64,000 nt of DNA from JAFGPS01 sp964628465 (GCA_964628465.1 CAZVOA010000001.1:248001-312000), one strand, 5' to 3'; positions 43,839 through 53,330 are shown, counted from the first letter of the stretch. Notes: generated from the sequence alone by a model not told the origin. Program-made: numbers and translations.

Positions 43839-44429
43839 TTAATCGCAGTAATCACAGTAATCTGGTGTACCTGATGGTATTGCTAAAATAGCAACTTCAC
43901 CAACCTGCTGCTCTGAATTTGGTGATGCGCTATAAATATTTGCATCCCAAGCTTCTACGCAAACATTGACTTTTTCCTGATTACCACTGCCAATAATGTT
44001 CCATGTAGTTGGTTTTGTTGCGCCACCATCATTTGTGAAGTATGCTTTCCAGTTATCGCTACCCCAAGCATTGCTGATGATTCCTGATCCAGCGCCACCT
44101 TTGTAAAGCTTTAATGAAAGTATTGCTGCGAAATTGGATCTTACGGAAATCTCTACACAGCCTTTGTAGCATGGGAATGACTGTCCTGATGGGCAGTTTA
44201 CCTGACTCATGATAATTTTCTTTGAGCCGCAGCCTTCAATCTCAATAAACATACCAACTTTAATATAAACCGGTATTCTGCAGATCTCTCTTGGAGTGTA
44301 TGTAATTGTTATTGTTGCCGGCCAAAGACCATCAACTTTAATCTGCCCATTAACTTGTCCATCAAAACCATAGGAAACTGTTGCGAGCATACCCATCAGT
44401 GCTATTGCAATTATACTTTTCTTCACCAT
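43839..44429 (-). CDS. Exported 196-residue protein, candidate surface subunit
   Basis: A 196-residue protein. Residues 1-20 are a signal peptide (IIAIALMGMLATVSYG). The mature protein is rich in Thr, Gly, Asn and beta-forming residues, with at least nine cysteines, including the final PDYCDYCD. That cysteine pattern suggests disulfides. A good GAGAGGG ribosome site is followed by the ATG. It has a long leader and its own strong terminator, so it is expressed apart from the secretin operon, as is common for an abundant structural subunit. I do not recognise a pilin motif (no prepilin peptidase site), so it is not a type IV pilin. Subunit role is inference from context. Confidence 0.78.
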   Translation of the reverse strand: MVKKSIIAIALMGMLATVSYGFDGQVNGQIKVDGLWPATITITYTPREICRIPVYIKVGMFIEIEGCGSKKIIMSQVNCPSGQSFPCYKGCVEISVRSNFAAILSLKLYKGGAGSGIISNAWGSDNWKAYFTNDGGATKPTTWNIIGSGNQEKVNVCVEAWDANIYSASPNSEQQVGEVAILAIPSGTPDYCDYCD

Positions 44430-44853
44430 CTTAAATTCCCTCTCATAACAAATTGTTACGGCTCTATTTTACGCCTCACCTTAAGGCATTAGAGCTAAAT
44501 ATTTTTTATCTACGCCCAGGTCAACGCCCGAGCCACGTATTGCGAATCCAAATACATTTTACAGATTTTAACATGCGAATCCGCCATAATATCATGCTAA
44601 ATCCACAACCCATTAAAAATCGCGTAAACGAACTATAAAGGGCTTTTTTAAGCTAATTACAGGACGAAAAAATTCAATCTGCCTGCAATTTTTCAGTGTT
44701 TCACTACCTCAAACACCTCCTTTCCCCTCATTCTTTCCAGAAGAGGAATCCTGTGTAGGACTTTAATGTATTCACTATTCCTGGGCATAAATAATCAAAA
44801 TAGTCATTGAAGTCACAAAAAATATTTCTTCTAAAAACTACAATTATAAAACA
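44430..44853 (-). promoter_or_regulatory. 424-base leader region of the 196-residue protein gene
   Basis: No gene visible. On the minus strand there are two copies of GGATTCGCA (near 44580 and 44550), a weak TTGACC/TATTTA promoter (44524-44496), and a hairpin GCTCTA/TAGAGC (44461-44495) with an inner GCCT/AGGC stem, 35 bases before the start. Such hairpins can stabilise abundant mRNAs. A strong AGGAGGTG ribosome-like site at 44714-44721 has no frame after it. Confidence 0.4.
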
Positions 44854-45291
44854 CTAAACAGGCGGCAATATAGTAAACGCAATCGATCCAGAATAGTTAC
44901 CAGCACGATCGAATGAACTATTTGCCTTTACTAAAAAATCTATTTTTATGTCATGAGAACCAAACATTGGCTTCGATAAAACAACCGGCTTAACCAAAGA
45001 AACAAAACCGCCAGTTGCCGATGTCTTAACATAAACACGATCCTGATTTATCTCTTGTCCATATCTATTTTTTAAAGAACTCATCGAAGCTAAAATCGAA
45101 CCATGAAAACAATTAGAATTAACTTTCAAAGTCAAAGCTTCAGGAATTATACTGTCCCATATCAGACTTGAACTAAGCTTTACCGCCTTCTGTTCAAAAG
45201 AAATATACACAAAAGGCTCTTCAGCATGTATAATTCCCGTCGAATTTAACAATATCAACCCAAACAGCAATATGAACAGTAATTTCTTCAT
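44854..45291 (-). CDS. Exported 145-residue beta-sandwich protein, candidate subunit
   Basis: A 145-residue protein with a 23-residue signal peptide (ILLFGLILLNSTGIIHA). The mature part is beta-rich and ends FDRAGNYSGSIAFTILPPV, the common end of pilin- or WxL-like Ig folds (AGxYxGxIxFT). One internal Cys. A GGGGGGAT purine stretch precedes the ATG. It is the first of the same-strand genes leading to the secretin, and its fold class matches that expected for a partner of the Ig-type chaperone-like protein. The assignment as subunit or adhesin is inference. Confidence 0.72.
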   Translation of the reverse strand: MKKLLFILLFGLILLNSTGIIHAEEPFVYISFEQKAVKLSSSLIWDSIIPEALTLKVNSNCFHGSILASMSSLKNRYGQEINQDRVYVKTSATGGFVSLVKPVVLSKPMFGSHDIKIDFLVKANSSFDRAGNYSGSIAFTILPPV

Positions 45292-45928
45292 TTTTTCTAT
45301 CCCCCCGGATAAAACTACTTTTTAATTTGAACCTGAAATTTAATGAAAAGAGATATGAATTCTTTTCACCAATCTCCTCTTATTCAAATGTCTTGTTGAT
45401 TACCAAACGCCATTTACCATGACAACAACCTAACAATCTACTCTATGTTGCCCAGTATAACATCTTCTTTATTGTAAATCAACTAAAAATTACGTTATTT
45501 ACATACTTTTTATCAATATTAACACCTGTAATTAAGGTTGATTTTACCCAGTCTCATATACTTAATCAACTAAATATTCTAAATATTTTCCATCTTGCCA
45601 TAATTTTATAACATCATAAAAAAGCACAGTCAACCCTCACGACAATCTGCTATCCACAAAACCATATATTACAAAGACTTACATACTATTTACTCTTTTA
45701 ATTTGAATAAAAGACTTAATCAATTTGAAAATACTAAAAATTTATATTTATTATTTTTTTAATTTTTCGGAAAACACAAAAGAACAGATAGTATTGGTTT
45801 ATGCCGAATAAATGGTTATAATACAAAAAAAGTTTTTAAAAAATATTTCAGTTTTTTTCAACTTTGTTAAGACAAAAATAAGAAGTGACGAGAGAAATTC
45901 ATAAACATATAACTGGAGACGAGATAAG
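45292..45928. other. Divergent AT-rich region between the subunit gene and the SurA-like gene
   Basis: No gene seen. A promoter for the plus-strand operon is listed separately at 45794-45822. Otherwise sequence is very AT-rich with no strong inverted repeat noticed. Confidence 0.4.
45794..45822 (+). promoter_or_regulatory. Sigma70-type promoter for the PpiC-lptFG operon
   Basis: TTGGTT (45794-45799), 17-base spacer, consensus TATAAT (45817-45822), about 105 bases before the first gene. Confidence 0.68.
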
Positions 45929-47434
45929 ATGAACTTACAAATGAATAAAATTGTCATACCGTTTTGCTGTATAGGAATATTTTTATTTTGTATTACATTA
46001 CAAAATGCCGCTTTGGGAGCGATATCCAATCCAAATGAAAGCAATCAAAAGCAACCGTCAGGTCTTAATATTCTTACAGATATTAACGTTGTCGGGAAAA
46101 TTGATGAATTTTCCATTACCAGACAGGAACTCATGAAAAGATTAATTTTAGAGTATCAGCCTGATCCCTACAGATTATATTCAGATCAAAAATTGCCAAA
46201 TGATGCAAATTCTATGCTTCTGCAAATTTTAGGTGAAAAAGCCGTAGTTTTAGAAGCCAGAAAACAAGGCCTTCTTGCGGACGAAACGATACGTCAAGCA
46301 GTTATAAGAGACCGTCAGACGCGAGTTGTAAACTTATGGGTACAGGATAATATTAAGAAAGAGCAAAGCAAAATCGCCACTACAGAAGAGGAAATTGACA
46401 AACAAATAGAAGCCAACCCAAATATGAACCGGGAACAGGCAAAGGCGGCGGTAGAATCAGCAAAATCAAATAAAATCCTTGATCAATGCTATGCGAATTT
46501 ATACAAGAAGTCTGAAGTCAAAAAATTAACCGAAAGTTATTCAAAGGCAATCCAGATTCATGACAGATTGCTGAATCACCCTGTAAAACCCAGACCCTCA
46601 AACTTTATCCGTGATTCTCAAGTGAGAGAAGAATTGACTGAAGTGGAAAAAAACATTGTTTTAACCGAGTTTACTAATGGGAAAATAACCTTAGAAGAAT
46701 GGTTTGATGTTTTATGCGACTTTTCCCCGGTAGGAAGACCTAAAAATCTAAACACAGAAGAAGGAATTGATCAACTTCTCGAAATAGCTATCGTGAAACC
46801 TCTGATAGCCGCGGAAGTCCATGAACTCGGTATGGATAACAACCCTGCCTTCTTAAAACAAATTAGAGATTATGAAAATGAACTGCTGCTGAATTATGTA
46901 AGAAACCAGAAAAGCATTGATATAAATGAACCAACAGAGAAAGATATTCTTGACTTCTTCAATAAAAATAAAGATTTTTTCAATACAGGCAGGATTATGA
47001 AAATTGACGAAATCTGGTTAAAAGATTTACAAACCGCTCAAATTGCTAAAAAAGAATTAGACAGCGGCAAAGATTTTAATGACGTGAAAAAGGAATATTC
47101 TATTTACCCAAACAGCCAGGCTTATCAAACATCCCTGAACAATGAAGGATTCTTCTGGAAAGAATTATGGCCAAACCAGCAGCAGAAAATAATTGGTCCA
47201 ATAAAAGGCTTTCAGGTGGATGGAATTAAATGGCGAATAGTAAAAATTATGGAAAAACAGCAAGGAAAATTGCCGGAATATTCTAAAGAGCTTGAAACTA
47301 ACGCAAAATATCTTATGATGAGCGAAATGGCTATTCAAAATATGGAAGATTATTGCATGGAGACCTTAAAAAAATATCCGTATGAAGTCTATTCTGATAG
47401 AATTAAAGACATCGACCCGATGAATATACCGTAA
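45929..47434 (+). CDS. SurA/PpiC-like exported peptidyl-prolyl isomerase-type protein
   Basis: A 501-residue exported protein. A hydrophobic signal segment spans about residues 10-31. The N-terminal part, VVGKIDEFSITRQELMKRL followed by a long helical region (LGEKAVVLEARKQGLLAD), is the SurA-N/trigger-like chaperone module. Residues about 345-440 resemble a degenerate parvulin domain (ILDFFNKNKDFFN, KKELDSGKDFNDVKKEYS, GPIKGFQVDGIKWRIVKIME). So it is probably a periplasmic chaperone for outer-membrane proteins, with uncertain isomerase activity. GGAG lies 10 bases before the ATG at 45929. It precedes lptF by 30 bases, so outer-membrane protein folding and lipopolysaccharide export are co-expressed. 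Confidence 0.82.
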   Translation: MNLQMNKIVIPFCCIGIFLFCITLQNAALGAISNPNESNQKQPSGLNILTDINVVGKIDEFSITRQELMKRLILEYQPDPYRLYSDQKLPNDANSMLLQILGEKAVVLEARKQGLLADETIRQAVIRDRQTRVVNLWVQDNIKKEQSKIATTEEEIDKQIEANPNMNREQAKAAVESAKSNKILDQCYANLYKKSEVKKLTESYSKAIQIHDRLLNHPVKPRPSNFIRDSQVREELTEVEKNIVLTEFTNGKITLEEWFDVLCDFSPVGRPKNLNTEEGIDQLLEIAIVKPLIAAEVHELGMDNNPAFLKQIRDYENELLLNYVRNQKSIDINEPTEKDILDFFNKNKDFFNTGRIMKIDEIWLKDLQTAQIAKKELDSGKDFNDVKKEYSIYPNSQAYQTSLNNEGFFWKELWPNQQQKIIGPIKGFQVDGIKWRIVKIMEKQQGKLPEYSKELETNAKYLMMSEMAIQNMEDYCMETLKKYPYEVYSDRIKDIDPMNIP

Positions 47435-47464
47435 ACAATTGGAAAATGCTCAAAGGATTAGAGC

Positions 47465-49093
47465 TTGATTTATACATTATACAAATACATATTTCGTGAG
47501 TTGTTGAGAGTATTCCTGCTGGCGTTAATCGCGCTGACATTAATTCTTAGCATGGGGAGCATATTGCAGCCAATCCAGCAATACGGCGCAGGCCCAAAGC
47601 AGGTTGTAATCATTATGTTTTATTTTCTCCCAATAACGCTCACTTTCGTTCTTCCTATAGCAGCGTTATTCGCAGGTGCGCTGGTTTATGGAAGATTTAC
47701 AAGTGACAATGAACTTGACGCATGCAGAGCAAGCGGTATCAGCATAATGAATCTTGTTATTCCCGGACTGTTTCTTGCGGTTGTTGTAGCCGTTTCCAAT
47801 TTATTCCTGAGCTTCTATGTTATGCCGACTTTCGTTCATTTAGCGGAAAAAACAATAAAAGCCGACATCAAACAAATGCTTTTCAGAAGTATTGAACAAA
47901 AAGGCTATTATAAAGTTCCACCTGACAATGAATACCTGATTTATGCCGATTATGTGGACAATCAAAATGATACGCTTTACGGAGTAGTTCTGACAAAGTT
48001 GGAAGGATCTGAAATCGGCGAAATCTTTACTGCTGAAAGTGCCAGAATTAATATTATACCGCATGAGACGACAAATGAAGTAAAAATGACCATACGGAAT
48101 GGCTTCCAAATGAGTAATAAGCAGACTATTTCACTTAATACTCTGCCATTTACAACAGAATTCGGCTCACTGCTCGATGATAATATTACCTTCAAAAAAA
48201 TCGATGAAATGAGGAAAATTAAAGCGGATTTAATGCGATTCGAACCAGTAGCCAAAGCCTCATATAAAACTTTAAAACAACTTACTGCAGAACTTTTTGT
48301 ATATGATATTCAAAACCATATCTCAAAAACGGAAAATAATGAAGCTAATAATGAAACTTCAGAATATTTCTATGAGTTAACCGGTGAACCTAATTCAATA
48401 AAATTTTCATTGGCACCCTGTATAATAAAAGAGGGACAAATTAATCTAACACAGGAAATTACTCTTATTGAGTTCGATACTAATAATCCAGCAGATTCTC
48501 GTACATATAAATGTAAAGAAGCGTTTTTCCGTTTCGAAGGAACCAGGCAGGATTTTTCACTGGCATTGGATGTTCGCGGCGCAAGAAACATAAATACAGG
48601 CGAAATAAAAATGTGGGACTCTATTACTGGACTGAAAATACCGAGAGACATTGAAAAAACAAGAAAACAATTTTACACTGATAAAGGCTCAATAAATGTA
48701 AACAAACTTGCTTCAGGACAGATTGGTTTGACAGGCTTTAATCCAAGCGGGCAGCTTACTCAACTGCAAAATATCTTAAAATATGAAATTGATAATACAA
48801 ACGCGGATATTAAGTCCGAAATACATTCCCGTCTTGCTTTTGGAATTGGCTGTATCTCAATGATACTAATTGGAATGGGACTTGGAATATTAAAACGAGG
48901 CGGACATTTACTAAGCGCTTTCGGCGCAAGCTGTATCCCAGCGGCAATCCTCATCGTTTGTATTTTGAGCGGCAAGCAGCTTGCGCAAAACATGGGCGCG
49001 CAAAGTATCTCCGGCATAACTGTAATGTGGGCAGGATGCGGAGCTCTTTTTCTAATTGCCCTGAGCTTATACTATTATTTACTTAAAAATTAA
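47465..49093 (+). CDS. lptF: LptF-type permease of the lipopolysaccharide exporter
   Basis: A 542-residue YjgP/YjgQ-family inner-membrane protein. With LptG and the ATPase LptB it forms the LPS exporter. Six transmembrane helices are recognisable, three at each end (about 10-35, 55-85, 100-125 and the last 100 residues), around an enlarged periplasmic domain (about 130-440) that is roughly 150 residues longer than usual. FTSDNELDACRASGISIMNL is the conserved cytoplasmic loop that contacts LptB. The start is a TTG at 47465 with AAAGGA 7 bases upstream; no in-frame ATG fits the helix. lptG follows by 16 bases. Which of the two is F or G is assigned by order. Confidence 0.9.
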   Translation: MIYTLYKYIFRELLRVFLLALIALTLILSMGSILQPIQQYGAGPKQVVIIMFYFLPITLTFVLPIAALFAGALVYGRFTSDNELDACRASGISIMNLVIPGLFLAVVVAVSNLFLSFYVMPTFVHLAEKTIKADIKQMLFRSIEQKGYYKVPPDNEYLIYADYVDNQNDTLYGVVLTKLEGSEIGEIFTAESARINIIPHETTNEVKMTIRNGFQMSNKQTISLNTLPFTTEFGSLLDDNITFKKIDEMRKIKADLMRFEPVAKASYKTLKQLTAELFVYDIQNHISKTENNEANNETSEYFYELTGEPNSIKFSLAPCIIKEGQINLTQEITLIEFDTNNPADSRTYKCKEAFFRFEGTRQDFSLALDVRGARNINTGEIKMWDSITGLKIPRDIEKTRKQFYTDKGSINVNKLASGQIGLTGFNPSGQLTQLQNILKYEIDNTNADIKSEIHSRLAFGIGCISMILIGMGLGILKRGGHLLSAFGASCIPAAILIVCILSGKQLAQNMGAQSISGITVMWAGCGALFLIALSLYYYLLKN

Positions 49094-49109
49094 ACATTAA
49101 ACTCAATCT

Positions 49110-50246
49110 ATGAAAAAATTAGACAGATATATTGCTAAAAATTTCCTCGTTGGTTATGCAATAGCTTTCTGTGTCTTGGTAGGCATGAGAGTAATTATTG
49201 ATTTATTTGTCAATCTCGATGAGCATACAGAGAATCTCAATCAACTTTCCACCGCCAAAGTCATATACAATATTATTACCTACTACCTGATGAATAGCCT
49301 GCTCTATTTTCGCGATTTCGCTGGAATGATAACAGTAGTAGCGGCGTCATTTTCATTCGGGAAGATGATTCGCTCAAATGAGCTTATCGCGATTATGGCA
49401 TCAGGAGTAAGTTTGAAAAGAACAATATGGCCGGTAATTTTTATAGCCTTGATTTTATCAGGTGTTCTTGTTATCAACCAGGAACTTGTAATACCTGCAC
49501 TGGCAGATAAGTTGACACGAAAACCTGATGATACACCGGGACAGGAAACCTATGAAGTAAGATTTATAACTGACGAAGAAGGCTCGTTGATTTTTACCCA
49601 GAGATTCGATTCAAATACAGCAACACTCTATAACCCGACAATACTGCAAAGGAAACTTATCGCTAAAAACGGTATATGGGAAGTTACCTCACGCATAGAC
49701 GCCGGAAAAGCAGTAATTAATAAAGATACAGGAAACTGGGAACTTTATACACAAGATGCTTCATCAAAAGAATGGCTTCCGTACGGCCGCATAATTGAAC
49801 GTGACCCGGAAAAACCTATTTCGACAATTTCTCATTATAAAAGTGATATAACCGCAAGAGATATTCCTCTGCGGGCCAAATCGGAAAATATTTCCCTGAT
49901 GTCTTTGCATCAGCTTATCGCCCTTGCGTCACAGGGAAATAAAATTCGGGATTTGGCAAATCTTAACAGCCAGAAGCATTTCCGCATTACCGAACCAATT
50001 ATCAGCATGATAATGCTCATGATAAGTTTGCCAATATTGGTTTGCAGAGACCCGAAAGCGATAAAATCAGCCGTATTGATTAGCTTTTCAATTACCTCGA
50101 TGTGCTTTGTTTTAACCTTTATCTGCAAAATGCTCGCGACCGAACAGATTATCTTCAATAGAGTCATTCCTGAATTCTGGGCTTGGCTGCCAGTTTTCAT
50201 CTTCCTGCCAATATCATTCATCACACTGGATTCAATGAAAACCTAA
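49110..50246 (+). CDS. lptG: LptG-type permease of the lipopolysaccharide exporter
   Basis: A 378-residue YjgP/YjgQ-family permease, partner of the preceding LptF. The N-terminus (KLDRYIAKNFLVGYAIAF) starts with a membrane helix; SFGKMIRSNELIAIMASG is the conserved LptB-contact loop; the periplasmic jellyroll lies at about 130-270 and three helices close the protein. Normal length. It starts 16 bases after lptF. LptB and LptA are not in the window. The pair implies a lipid-A-type glycolipid outer membrane or a related surface glycolipid. Confidence 0.92.
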   Translation: MKKLDRYIAKNFLVGYAIAFCVLVGMRVIIDLFVNLDEHTENLNQLSTAKVIYNIITYYLMNSLLYFRDFAGMITVVAASFSFGKMIRSNELIAIMASGVSLKRTIWPVIFIALILSGVLVINQELVIPALADKLTRKPDDTPGQETYEVRFITDEEGSLIFTQRFDSNTATLYNPTILQRKLIAKNGIWEVTSRIDAGKAVINKDTGNWELYTQDASSKEWLPYGRIIERDPEKPISTISHYKSDITARDIPLRAKSENISLMSLHQLIALASQGNKIRDLANLNSQKHFRITEPIISMIMLMISLPILVCRDPKAIKSAVLISFSITSMCFVLTFICKMLATEQIIFNRVIPEFWAWLPVFIFLPISFITLDSMKT

Positions 50247-50263
50247 AAACTTGAAATGAAAAT

Positions 50264-51319
50264 ATGAATAAAGAACCGATAATTTTCCCAAAAGATGAAT
50301 CAGCTCATAACAATATTGTTGAGTGGTGGTATTTTAATGGCAACATGGAAGATGAAAATGGAAAACAATATTCATACATGAATTGTCTGTTCAAAACCAA
50401 TCCTCAAAAAATCAATCTCCCTTTTGTAAAAAAGATTCCGTTTAAAGATTATTATTTTTCCCATCATCTCGTTTCAGACATTAAAAATAAAAAATTCGAA
50501 TCATTCATCAATCCGCTCATTCTTATTTCAAAAGACAGTTTTTCGAAAGAAAATCTATTCATAAATTACATGACTCTTCCAGCGATAAATTATATTAATT
50601 TTTGCATCGAGGAAATTGATACTTTTAAATATAGAGTGAAAACAAATTCCTTTGATTTAATTTTAACTTCAGCTAAAAAACCGCTTCTTGCAAATGAATC
50701 CGGCTTTTTAAATTCCGGCACAGACTACGAAAACTATTATTATTCTCTAACTGATTTAAAAACAGAAGGTACAATCAATCTTGATGGAAGCCAGATAAAG
50801 GTTAAGGGAAAGTCATGGATGGACCATCAATGGGCTGACACACCTTATGAGAGAAAAATAAAATGGAACTGGTTCTCAATTCAACTGGACAACGATACAC
50901 AAATAATGTGCTATGAATTCGCGCTTAAAAACAAAAAAATCTATCTGGCAAATTTGATTAACAAAAATAGTCAATGCAAATACACCCAGGAAGTCACAAT
51001 AAATCCTCTTGATAAAGTTTGGACAAGTGAAAAAACCGGAGCGGAATATCCTCTTTCATGGAATATCCAAATACCATCGTGGAAAGTCAACCTGAATATA
51101 AAACCTATGGTCGAAAACCATGAAATGATTTTCAGTATCATTAATTACTGGGAAGGACCCATTGATATTTCAGGAACAATTAATAACATGGATATTAATG
51201 GAAAAGGCTTTATGGAACTTGTCGGCTATCCTACGAAAAAATCATGGATTAAACAACATGAAGAAAACTTCAAGAATATCTTAAAGGGAAAAATAGAACA
51301 TCTATTAGGCAAAGCCTGA
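50264..51319 (+). CDS. CrtC/AttH-like lipocalin-fold protein
   Basis: A 351-residue soluble protein without a signal peptide. It has the landmarks of the AttH/CrtC (hydroxyneurosporene synthase-like) family: NIVEWWYFNGNM at residues 17-28, SYMNCLFKTN, SWMDHQWAD at about 185-193, NWFSIQLDNDTQIMCYEF, and GKGFMELVGY near the C-terminus. The family consists of paired lipocalin-like beta barrels; some members hydrate carotenoids, others are of unknown function. No carotenoid genes are nearby. It is 17 bases after lptG, suggesting co-expression with lipid export, so a lipid ligand or substrate is a reasonable guess. Confidence 0.87.
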   Translation: MNKEPIIFPKDESAHNNIVEWWYFNGNMEDENGKQYSYMNCLFKTNPQKINLPFVKKIPFKDYYFSHHLVSDIKNKKFESFINPLILISKDSFSKENLFINYMTLPAINYINFCIEEIDTFKYRVKTNSFDLILTSAKKPLLANESGFLNSGTDYENYYYSLTDLKTEGTINLDGSQIKVKGKSWMDHQWADTPYERKIKWNWFSIQLDNDTQIMCYEFALKNKKIYLANLINKNSQCKYTQEVTINPLDKVWTSEKTGAEYPLSWNIQIPSWKVNLNIKPMVENHEMIFSIINYWEGPIDISGTINNMDINGKGFMELVGYPTKKSWIKQHEENFKNILKGKIEHLLGKA

Positions 51320-51346
51320 CCTTATGACAAGTTTTTATATCAAGTG

Positions 51347-52696
51347 TCACAGGGCGAAGTTTTCCGTGATAATTTGTTTTTTTGCAAAGCCGATATTTCG
51401 TAATGAACCTTTGACTAACTTCATCATCGAAGGCGGTCCACAAAGAAAAACCCTTGCCCCGGGTAAAACAGGATTAAGGAGTTCTTTCAGTATAGCTTCG
51501 TTAAGATACCCCTTCAAACCGGCATAATCAGGCTGCTTTGACATTATATGATGAATTTTCAAATTCGGCATTGCATGAAGAATATCCTCAAACTCTTCAG
51601 GAAGAAAAGTATCATTAACTGTCCGATTCGCCCAAATTAAAGTCACATGTTTCTGGTTATCCGTTTGAGCTATATATCGAAGCATACTGAGTAGCGGCGT
51701 TATCCCTATTCCGCCAGCAATTAGAATAATGTGCTCCGTCCGCGGGTACATCATAAAGGAAAAACGCCCCAGAGGTGCTTCGACAGCAGCTTTATCCCCA
51801 ACTTTAGTAAGGCCAATTGTTGAAGTGTAATCGCCGCAATTTTTGATTGTGAAACTTATGTAACCTCGGTTGGTAGGTGATGACGAGATGGTAAAAGGAT
51901 GTTCCTCAGTTTTAAGTCCTTGACGAAACAGCCGCAAAAAAGCGAACTGACCGGGCAGATATTCGAATAAACTCGTTTTAACCGGTTTCAACATAAGATT
52001 AAAAACATTGTGATTTAGAGCCGTAACTTCAGTTACTTCATAAGGATTGTCCCTTAACATATGCGGCTTGATAAATTTTACCCAGATAAATAAAACTGTA
52101 TAAGCCAGTAAAATAATTATACAAACGATTTTTGATATTAATGATTGAAATTCACTCCCAATAACCAGTGCATGAACAGCCGCCAGAAACACGGATACAA
52201 AAGCTATTTGATGAATGATTCGCCAGTATCGATAATCAAGTTTCAAAAAAGCACGAAAAAGTGACGTACATACTACAGCCACAAGAAACGTTAATACTGC
52301 CGCTCCTAAAATTTCCGGCCAGCGTTCCATCTTTAAAGGCCCGAAAGTATAGAAATCTGAATGGTAAAGAAATAAAGGATGCAAAATGGCTAATGTAAGC
52401 GCACTTGCACCAAGAAACCTATGGACTATCATAAGTTTATCTATGCCAAATATTTTATTGAGGATTTTAAGCCTTGAAGATAAAGCAAATTGTATGATAA
52501 GCAGCGTAGCCGCCCAAAGCCCTGATACTTTACCGATAATAGCAAAAACAAAATCCGAATTTAATTTTTCCGGCGCCTTCGCTAAAACCGCCGCGACTTC
52601 AAGTCCCATGATTAAAACAAAAACCAGGCAGGCGAGGAATATCGAAACAATATTTCTGACGCCGGACATATTTGATATTTTAGAACTCTGAACCAT
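51347..52696 (-). CDS. Ferric-reductase-like flavocytochrome
   Basis: A 449-residue membrane oxidoreductase. The N-terminal half has about six helices of the ferric reductase-like transmembrane (FRD) family, with conserved heme-ligand-type His in MIVHRFLGA, LAILHPLFL, WRIIHQIAF and AAVHALVI. The C-terminal half is a ferredoxin-NADP reductase-type module: HPFTISSSPT (FAD), IAGGIGITPLLSMLR (NAD(P)), VFLCGPPSMM, and the terminal ITENFAL. It probably moves electrons from NAD(P)H across the membrane to metal or oxygen-type acceptors. It follows a small membrane protein by 16 bases on the minus strand and is convergent with the CrtC-like gene. Confidence 0.92.
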   Translation of the reverse strand: MVQSSKISNMSGVRNIVSIFLACLVFVLIMGLEVAAVLAKAPEKLNSDFVFAIIGKVSGLWAATLLIIQFALSSRLKILNKIFGIDKLMIVHRFLGASALTLAILHPLFLYHSDFYTFGPLKMERWPEILGAAVLTFLVAVVCTSLFRAFLKLDYRYWRIIHQIAFVSVFLAAVHALVIGSEFQSLISKIVCIIILLAYTVLFIWVKFIKPHMLRDNPYEVTEVTALNHNVFNLMLKPVKTSLFEYLPGQFAFLRLFRQGLKTEEHPFTISSSPTNRGYISFTIKNCGDYTSTIGLTKVGDKAAVEAPLGRFSFMMYPRTEHIILIAGGIGITPLLSMLRYIAQTDNQKHVTLIWANRTVNDTFLPEEFEDILHAMPNLKIHHIMSKQPDYAGLKGYLNEAILKELLNPVLPGARVFLCGPPSMMKLVKGSLRNIGFAKKQIITENFAL

Positions 52697-52712
52697 TTTT
52701 CTGATTCCTTAA

Positions 52713-53099
52713 TTACGCTTTTCTATCATTCAAACGCCAGTATTGCAATATCCAAAGCGCTAACGGAACTTTTGTTAAAAGGATGACAATATCAGAAAAT
52801 GTTGTTCGTAAAATTATTGAACTAAATGTTATTACTTGCGGCGGATGACCAATTGAATAATTCGCCATTGTTATTATTCCGCCAACAACCGAAATCATCG
52901 TAATAAGAAACGCCCAACGTGCAGGTGTTGAGTAGTTGAACATAATCGGCAAAATAAAAGTACAGACAGAACCAATTATAGCCGGAAACCAGTTGATTGC
53001 TTCTTCAGAAGGTGGATGAATTCTAATATGGAAAAGCAAACCCCCGAGCGAAAGAAGAGCGAGCGAAATGTTGGGATAAAATACTTCCTTTTTAAACAT
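52713..53099 (-). CDS. Small four-helix membrane protein upstream of the flavocytochrome
   Basis: A 128-residue integral membrane protein with four hydrophobic segments (about 8-24, 40-56, 63-82 and 96-120). GGAG lies 6 bases before the ATG at 53099. The gene starts the transcript that continues into the ferric-reductase-like gene, 16 bases on, so a partner or subunit role is likely. I recognise no family. Confidence 0.78.
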   Translation of the reverse strand: MFKKEVFYPNISLALLSLGGLLFHIRIHPPSEEAINWFPAIIGSVCTFILPIMFNYSTPARWAFLITMISVVGGIITMANYSIGHPPQVITFSSIILRTTFSDIVILLTKVPLALWILQYWRLNDRKA

Positions 53100-53330
53100 A
53101 ATATTCTCCTATATTGCATTTTCATTTACCCATTATAATAAGCTCTCTTTCTCAAATTCCAAGCACTTTTATTTTTTTTGATTTAAAGATTCCAAACAAA
53201 GACAATTTCTGTACCAAAAAAATCATTTTTCTTATATAATTACAGGATAGAAAAATATTGGTCGATAAATATAATAAGTAAAAAACAATCACATAATCAA
53301 TAAGTATTGTAAATATAATGGTTTATGTAA

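Noticed and set aside
43839..44429. Type IV pilin interpretation of the 196-residue exported protein
   Set aside because: The N-terminus is an ordinary signal peptide without the short basic leader, Gly-Phe/Met cleavage and Glu5 of prepilins.
44714..44721. Consensus AGGAGGTG ribosome site on the minus strand
   Set aside because: The nearest starts give frames of only three codons; no gene follows.
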